Shown here piece after piece: positions 40,790 through 45,123 of a DNA stretch of 45,123 bases (the first letter of the stretch is position 1; each line of letters opens with the position of its first letter). The notes under the pieces were generated by a model. That model saw only the letters and a list, made by a program, of their open reading frames with translations, was not told the DNA's origin and ran no database searches. The DNA is from Candidatus Baltobacteraceae bacterium. Lineage in GTDB: Bacteria > Vulcanimicrobiota > Vulcanimicrobiia > Vulcanimicrobiales > Vulcanimicrobiaceae. A program made the translations under genes and the position numbers. The DNA lies in the NCBI GenBank assembly GCA_036559195.1, contig DATBTN010000036.1, positions 1-45,123 on the forward strand. The letters run 5' to 3'.

Positions 40790-41502
40790 TATCGCCGCCG
40801 ATCGCTCAGGCCTTTACCGATATCTCGGCGCGCGAACGGGATCTCTCGCGCGCTTTCACGCCCGGCGCCGTGCCGGAAAAGAGCGACGTCGCGAAAGGAT
40901 CGAGCAGCACGTACGCGCTCGATCCGCTCGCCGTTGCGGCTCCGCCGGACGCGTACTTCGTAACCGTCGGCGAAGCCGGCAAACTCCGCTACGATCGTGC
41001 CGGCACGCTGCAATTTCGCGACGGCGCGTTGCTCGGCGCGGGAGGCCGCCCGATGATGGGCTATCGCGACGCTCGAAGCACCCTCGCTCCGCTGCGCGCC
41101 GATCCGGTGGACGTCGCGCTCGGTTACGCGAGCGATCCGCGCGTCGACGGCGACGGGGCCGTCACGTATGCGCGCGAGACGATCGATCCGCGCACGGGCG
41201 CGCGCGAGGTTCGGCGCGTGTGTCTGGGTCGCATCGCGCTCGCACGCTTCGCCGCCGGTACCAAGCTGCAGCCGTTCGATGGAACGAGTTTCGGCGCGCC
41301 GCCCGAAACCGCACCGCATCTGGGTCGCGCGCGCGACGATAATTTTGGTCCGTTGACGCCGCACGCGCGCGCGGGCAGCGGCATCGACATCGACCTCGGT
41401 CTGCAGCGACTGCAGGAGGCCTATCTCGCGTTCGACGCGTTGCGCGTCGCCGATCACGCCAAAACCGGCGTCGAAAAGACGGCGATGGATCTCTTAAAAT
41501 GA
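40783..41502 (+). CDS. FlgF/FlgG-like flagellar rod/hook protein
   Basis: 239 residues. YFVTVGEAGKLRYDRAGTLQ followed by FRDGALLGAGGRPMMGY is the FlgE/F/G domain (cf. 'yFvv-dG-l-yTRaG-f--d--G-Lv---G-pvlG'); GRIALARFAAGTKLQPFDGT matches 'G-i-lA-F-np-gL-p-G-n'. The C-terminal helix lacks the clear 'NVNxVxEMxxMIxxxRAYEAN' box and reads LQRLQEAYLAFDALRVADHA. It probably forms rod or a short axial segment. Overlaps fliM start (ATGA). Confidence 0.75.
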   Translation: MLISPPIAQAFTDISARERDLSRAFTPGAVPEKSDVAKGSSSTYALDPLAVAAPPDAYFVTVGEAGKLRYDRAGTLQFRDGALLGAGGRPMMGYRDARSTLAPLRADPVDVALGYASDPRVDGDGAVTYARETIDPRTGAREVRRVCLGRIALARFAAGTKLQPFDGTSFGAPPETAPHLGRARDDNFGPLTPHARAGSGIDIDLGLQRLQEAYLAFDALRVADHAKTGVEKTAMDLLK

Positions 41503-42290
41503 TGGTTCTCACGTTCGATACGCAACGCGAACGCGCCGGCGGCCGCCGCATTCGCCGGGCGCGATTCGAACCGCGCTCGTCGCTTCCGATAGCGGCGGCA
41601 TGCGTGGTCGCAAACGGCATCCGCGAAACGCTCGGATCGCTGCTGCAAGGACCGGTTGTCGTGCGCTTGCTCGAACCGCGACTTCCCGGCCCCGGCGCCT
41701 GGACCGCCATCGCCGCCGGTGCGCGCTGCTTTCGCGTCTGCGGACCGATCGCCGCCGCCGCCTTCGTCCTGCGTCCGAACGACGCACTCGCGCTTGCATG
41801 CTGCGCGTTCGGCGAGTCGCCCGACGCTCCGCGCGATCTCTCGACGATCGAAGATCGCGTCCTCACCCGTGCGATCGGCGCCTTAACGAGCACGCTCGCG
41901 CCGGTCTGCGACGCGCGCGACGGCGCCGCAGCCGAGCCGGTCGATGAGCTGCGCGGCTACACCACCTACTTCGAAGTCTTGCTCGAACGGCCGGTCGCCG
42001 CGCGCATCGGCATCGCACTCTCGCGCGACCCTATCCCAACGGGCTCGGCCCGGCTCCAACCGTCGGATCTGCTCGATCTCGAAGTGGAGATCAGCGCGGA
42101 GTTCGCCCGGGGAACGATCTCCGGCTCGGCCATGCTCGCCTTACATCCGGGGGGCGAGGTGCCGATGACCACAAAGGTGGCCGAACTTGGCACACTTAAG
42201 GTGGGTGGAACGATTGTGGCGCGCGGTGAGTGTGGCGCAATCGCCGGCCGGTACGCACTTCTCGTACGCGACGGTCTTGGGGGTCGGTGA
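41499..42290 (+). CDS. fliM: FliM-like C-ring protein, divergent and short
   Basis: 263 residues (usual about 330). [20 protein letters not shown] aligns with the FliM 'T-x-I-E-x-r-v-x-x-r-l-v' helix of the middle domain; [20 protein letters not shown] to the end is a SpoA (SPOA/C-ring) domain. The N-terminal 'LSQxEIDxLL' motif that binds CheY-P is missing: the protein opens with an Arg-rich stretch instead. It probably forms a C-ring or sorting platform without chemotactic switching. Ends 2 bp before fliN. Confidence 0.72.
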   Translation: MMVLTFDTQRERAGGRRIRRARFEPRSSLPIAAACVVANGIRETLGSLLQGPVVVRLLEPRLPGPGAWTAIAAGARCFRVCGPIAAAAFVLRPNDALALACCAFGESPDAPRDLSTIEDRVLTRAIGALTSTLAPVCDARDGAAAEPVDELRGYTTYFEVLLERPVAARIGIALSRDPIPTGSARLQPSDLLDLEVEISAEFARGTISGSAMLALHPGGEVPMTTKVAELGTLKVGGTIVARGECGAIAGRYALLVRDGLGGR

Positions 42291-42292
42291 GG

Positions 42293-42577
42293 ATGACGAT
42301 GGCAGCAGAACAGCACAACAACGGGATCGATCGGCAGAACTTGGATCTGCTGATGAACGTCCCTTTGCAAGTCACGGCCGAACTCGGAAAATGTAAGATG
42401 TCGGTTGCCGACATCCTCAAGCTTGCGACCGGCTCGATCGTCGAACTCGATCGCCTCGCCGGTGGGCCCGTGGATCTGCTCGTTAACAACAAGCTCGTGG
42501 CGCGGGGAGAGGTTGTTGCCATCGACGAGAACTTTGGCGTGCGCGTTACGGAGCTGATTCAGAAACCGACTGGGTAG
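42293..42577 (+). CDS. fliN: Flagellar C-ring protein FliN
   Basis: 94 residues. A single SpoA domain: [60 protein letters not shown] and FGVRVTEL are textbook FliN. It docks FliH-FliI to the export gate and completes the C-ring with FliM. Starts ATG 42293 or 42299 (GAGG upstream). A large inverted-repeat element follows. Confidence 0.93.
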   Translation: MTMAAEQHNNGIDRQNLDLLMNVPLQVTAELGKCKMSVADILKLATGSIVELDRLAGGPVDLLVNNKLVARGEVVAIDENFGVRVTELIQKPTG

Positions 42578-42588
42578 GGGGGCGTTCT

Positions 42589-42765
42589 CGGCGGCCCGCG
42601 CGGAGGGTGGGGCTCCCGGGCAAGGACGTTCGAAAAACGCCATCCTGGCGTTTTTCTACTTCGCCGCTTTTTCGACTAACGAAGTTTTGAAGATCGACAT
42701 CCTGTCGATTTGTCGAAAAAGTCGGAGACCTTGCCCGGGAGTCCCACCCTCCGCGCGGGCCGCCG
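42589..42765. repeat. 177-bp element with 37-bp inverted arms and inner hairpins
   Basis: Left arm 42589-42625 pairs with right arm 42729-42765 with a single G-T wobble (CGGCGGCCCGCGCGGAGG ... TCCCGGGCAAGG). The centre holds AAAAACGCC-ATCCT-GGCGTTTTT (42633-42655), ATCGAC-ATCCT-GTCGAT (42693-42709) and CTTTTTCGAC / GTCGAAAAAG. It lies in the fliN-fliP gap (258 bp, no gene) and splits the operon. Confidence 0.88.
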
Positions 42766-42835
42766 ATAGCGGTTGTGCGGAATGGCTATTGCGTGGTCAT
42801 GGCGTGGTAACGTGAGGGCGCGACAATCCATTTGT

Positions 42836-43492
42836 ATGGATGGACTGTTGCGGATTGCGGGGCACGTGCATGGGGCGCTTCCGTTGGATGTGTTGGCGGG
42901 ATTGACGGTGCTTTCGGTGGCGCCGTTTTTGCTGGTGATGTGTACGGCGTTCGTGCGGATCGTGGTGGTGCTCTCGCTCGTGCGCTCGGCGATTGGGGCG
43001 GCGGCGCTGCCGCCGAATGCGGTTTTGACCGGCGTGGCGCTCGTGTTGACGCTCGTGATTATGGCGCCGACGATGAATCGGATTTCGCGCGAGGCGGTGC
43101 AGCCGTATTCGGTGGGGCGGATTTCGCAGGCGCAGTTTTTGGATCGGGCGGTAGCGCCGCTGCGGACGTTTATGCTGCGGCAGACACGCTCGTCGGACGT
43201 TGCGCTGTTCTCGCGGGTTGCGCGGCGGGAGCCGGAGCGGAGTGAGTCGGCGCCGATGTACGTGATTATTCCGGCGTTTGTGGTTGGGGAGTTGCGGGAT
43301 GCGTTTGCGATCGGGTTCGCGCTCTACCTGCCGTTCGTCGCGATCGACTTGGCGGTGGCTTCGATCTTAATGGGGCTCGGAATGTTCATGCTGAGTCCAC
43401 CGGTGATCTCGCTGCCCGCCAAGCTGCTGCTCTTCGTGATGGTCGACGGGTGGGCGCTCGTCTGCGGAGGCGTGGTCTCCAGCTTTAGATAA
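42836..43492 (+). CDS. fliP: Flagellar export gate protein FliP
   Basis: 218 residues from ATG 42836. Part of the FliP5-FliQ4-FliR1 export channel. Motifs: VLSVAPFLLVMCTAFVRIVV (span 1), LPPNAVLTGVALVLTLVIMA (span 2), PAFVVGELRDAFAIGFALYL, PFVAIDLAVASILMGLGMFM and KLLLFVMVDGWALV. No cleavable signal peptide, unlike many FliP. Upstream start candidates at 42773 are less likely. metF follows at 9 bp. Confidence 0.95.
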   Translation: MDGLLRIAGHVHGALPLDVLAGLTVLSVAPFLLVMCTAFVRIVVVLSLVRSAIGAAALPPNAVLTGVALVLTLVIMAPTMNRISREAVQPYSVGRISQAQFLDRAVAPLRTFMLRQTRSSDVALFSRVARREPERSESAPMYVIIPAFVVGELRDAFAIGFALYLPFVAIDLAVASILMGLGMFMLSPPVISLPAKLLLFVMVDGWALVCGGVVSSFR

Positions 43493-43501
43493 TGGGACCT
43501 C

Positions 43502-44413
43502 ATGCGTATTAGCGACGCGCTGACCGCGGTACGGCCGTTCTTTTCCTTCGAGTTCTTTCCGCCGCGCAGCGACGAGGCGCACGCGCAGCTGCTCGAAACG
43601 CTGCAGGCGTTGCGCGCTTTTCGGCCGGCCTTCGTTTCGGTCACCTATGGGGCCGGCGGCTCGACGCGGGCCAAGACGGTGGATCTGGCGCGCGAGATCC
43701 GCGACGGGCTCGGGCTGAACTTCATGGCGCACGTGACGTGCGTCGGCAATTCGCGCGCCGAGTTGCGAGCGCTCTTTAACGATCTCGAAGCGGCCGGTAT
43801 CGAGAACGTCATGGCGCTGCGCGGCGATCCGCCGCGCGGGAGCGCGGCGTTCGTGCCGGTCGAGAACGGGTTTGCGTACGCGAGCGAACTGGTCGCGATG
43901 CTGCGCCGGACGTACGGGTTTTGCGTCGGCGGCGCGTGTTACCCCGAGAAGCACGTGGAGGCGCCGGACGCGGCGACCGATCTCGCGCATCTGGTGGAGA
44001 AGGTTCGCGCCGGCGCCGAATTCTTGGTAACGCAGTTTTTCTTCGACAACGATAAATATTTCGCGTTCGTGCAACGCGCGCGCGACGCGGGCATCTCGGT
44101 GCCGATTTTGCCGGGGATCATGCCGATTACCAACTACGCGCAAATCGCGCGGATGGCGGCGATGGGCGGCGGAACGATCCCTCCGAAATTGCGGGTGGAG
44201 CTCGACGCGCGCGCGGATCAGCCCAAGGCCGTTGAGGATCTCGGGGTGGCGTACGCGGCGCTGCAGTGCGCCGATCTCTTGGCGCGCGGCGCGCCGGGTA
44301 TTCATTTCTACACGCTCAACCGATCGCCGGCAACGCGCGCGATCGTGAGTTCGCTGCTGGCCGCGACCGCCTGGCAGAATTCGTTTCGTCCCGCCGCCAC
44401 CACGCTTTGGTAG
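43502..44413 (+). CDS. metF: 5,10-methylenetetrahydrofolate reductase
   Basis: 303 residues. FAD-dependent; makes 5-methyl-THF for methionine synthesis. FFSFEFFPPRSDEA holds the catalytic Glu; VSVTYGAGGSTRAKTVDLAR, HVTCVGNSRAEL, NVMALRGDPPRG, FCVGGACYPEKHVEA and FLVTQFFFDNDKYFAFVQRA are MetF motifs. It starts 9 bp after fliP and ends 34 bp before fliQ, so a folate gene sits within the flagellar export operon with no visible separate terminator. Confidence 0.96.
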   Translation: MRISDALTAVRPFFSFEFFPPRSDEAHAQLLETLQALRAFRPAFVSVTYGAGGSTRAKTVDLAREIRDGLGLNFMAHVTCVGNSRAELRALFNDLEAAGIENVMALRGDPPRGSAAFVPVENGFAYASELVAMLRRTYGFCVGGACYPEKHVEAPDAATDLAHLVEKVRAGAEFLVTQFFFDNDKYFAFVQRARDAGISVPILPGIMPITNYAQIARMAAMGGGTIPPKLRVELDARADQPKAVEDLGVAYAALQCADLLARGAPGIHFYTLNRSPATRAIVSSLLAATAWQNSFRPAATTLW

Positions 44414-44447
44414 CATCCCGGTAACACGCCCCCGGTAGCATCGGCGC

Positions 44448-44714
44448 ATGGATGCGTTCGATGGGTTGCTGCGCGAGGGGCTGGTGGTAACGGCGGTGCT
44501 GTGCGTGCCGGTCTTGCTGCTCGCGACCCTGGTCGGCACGGCGGTCGCGGTGATGCAGGCCGCCACGCAGATTCAGGAGCAGACCCTTTCGCTTTTGCCG
44601 AAGCTGCTTGCCGTAGGTATCGCCGTTACGCTTTTCGGGGGTTTCGGCATGCACTTGTGCGCCGGACTCTTTACCGACGTGCTCGCTCAGATACCGGTGC
44701 TCGTGCGTGGGTAG
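44448..44714 (+). CDS. fliQ: Flagellar export gate protein FliQ
   Basis: 88 residues, two membrane spans. VVTAVLCVPVLLLATLVGTA and AVMQAATQIQEQTLSLLPKL are the FliQ signature. It partners FliP and FliR. Ends overlapping fliR by 8 bp. Confidence 0.95.
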   Translation: MDAFDGLLREGLVVTAVLCVPVLLLATLVGTAVAVMQAATQIQEQTLSLLPKLLAVGIAVTLFGGFGMHLCAGLFTDVLAQIPVLVRG

Positions 44715-45123
44715 CGCCGCGGAGTTACTGGTATTCGGACGGTGCGTCGGATTCGTTTCGCGCGCGCCGGGGTTCTCGCACCCGAGCGTGCCGCACGCGG
44801 CGCGCGCCGGACTCGCCCTCGTGCTCGCCGTAGGACTGACGCCCGCGGTGCGCGAGATGCACGCGCCCGACGGGATGGCATTCGTTCTCGCATTGGCGAT
44901 CGAAGTCGGCATCGGCGCGGCGATCGGCGTTGCGGCGTCGGTGCTGTACGACGGCGCGTATGCGGGCGGCCGCGCGCTCGATGACTACGTCGGCATTCGC
45001 GCAAGCGTGCCGACCGCGCAGTTGTACGCGCCCAGCGGCTTCGGGCGGATCTGGTCCAACGTGTTCCTGGCCGGATTCTTTTTGCTCGGCGGCTATCGGA
45101 TCGTGATTCTGATGTTCGCGAGA
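44707..45123 (+). CDS. fliR: Flagellar export gate protein FliR, N-terminal part (3' truncated)
   Basis: 139 codons from GTG 44707 to the window end, open throughout. VFGRCVGFVSRAPGFSHPSV is the FliR start ('l-R-xg-f-xxaP-fs----p'), LALVLAVGLTPAV is span 2, and EVGIGAAIGVAASVLYDGAY, AGGRALDDYVGI plus GRIWSNVFLAGFFLLGGYRI continue the family pattern. The remaining spans and whatever follows (flhB/flhA would be usual) lie outside the window. Confidence 0.93.
   Translation, partial: MGSAAELLVFGRCVGFVSRAPGFSHPSVPHAARAGLALVLAVGLTPAVREMHAPDGMAFVLALAIEVGIGAAIGVAASVLYDGAYAGGRALDDYVGIRASVPTAQLYAPSGFGRIWSNVFLAGFFLLGGYRIVILMFAR

Noticed and set aside
1-45123. tRNA or rRNA genes
   Set aside because: I saw no tRNA T-loop (GGTTCRA) context with matching arms and no rRNA segments in the intergenic gaps; a covariance search would be needed to be certain.

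Overview
This is a high-GC bacterial chromosome segment carrying ordinary housekeeping genes. An outer-membrane TonB-dependent receptor and a flagellum-type export cluster point to a diderm. LexA boxes of the Bacillus type (CGAAC-N4-GTTCG) and a lexA-linked YneA-like gene argue against a typical proteobacterium. My best guess is a lineage such as Candidatus Eremiobacterota (Vulcanimicrobiota/WPS-2). That rests on overall impression, not on a marker-gene comparison.

Layout. 1-2.5 kb: end of a TonB receptor, a small orphan and a Uma2 nuclease, separated by intergenic repeats. 2.5-6.1 kb: a divergent SOS locus (YneA-like LysM protein / lexA, three LexA boxes), then a solitary PTS EIIC and a YnbB-like PLP enzyme. 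6.1-10.1 kb: PilZ, a small coiled-coil protein, FHA, and a CoA block (panC-coaBC-coaX). 10.1-16.6 kb: a tightly packed operon of two Ni/Co-type transporters, a split DUF4331 pair, a TPR protein and a full-length DUF4331 protein. 16.6-18.6 kb: regulators (ribbon-helix-helix, ECF sigma, STAS) and a six-helix membrane protein. 18.6-24.4 kb: threonine dehydratase, dusB, then a coupled four-gene module (class III aminotransferase, SRPBCC, acyl-ACP-reductase-like, quinate-dehydrogenase-like). 24.5-25.05 kb: a five-unit repeat array. 25-33.5 kb: APC permease, greA, lysS, a previously hidden 52-aa metallothionein, DUF5069, truA, a 161-bp near-palindrome, marR with its operator, rplM-rpsI and a DUF3810 protease-like membrane protein. 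34.2-45.1 kb: a flagellar-type cluster (flgC-fliE-fliF-fliH-fliI-lytic transglycosylase-retropepsin-FliK-like-FlgG-like-fliM-fliN-fliP-metF-fliQ-fliR). It has no separate fliG or flgB, and FliF ends in a FliG-like segment.

How it works together. The SOS block should stop division and adjust LexA output after DNA damage. panC, coaBC and coaX cover pantothenate synthesis and three CoA steps. The DUF4331/NicO/NiCoT/TPR operon looks like a dedicated envelope system possibly tied to a transition metal. The flagellar genes encode the MS ring, export ATPase, gate proteins (FliP/Q/R) and a reduced C-ring, so an export apparatus is clear, whereas switching and torque components are reduced or absent here. 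Two families of intergenic structured DNA recur: a 22-25 bp repeat in two covarying flavours, and large inverted repeats enclosing small hairpins with an ATCCT loop.
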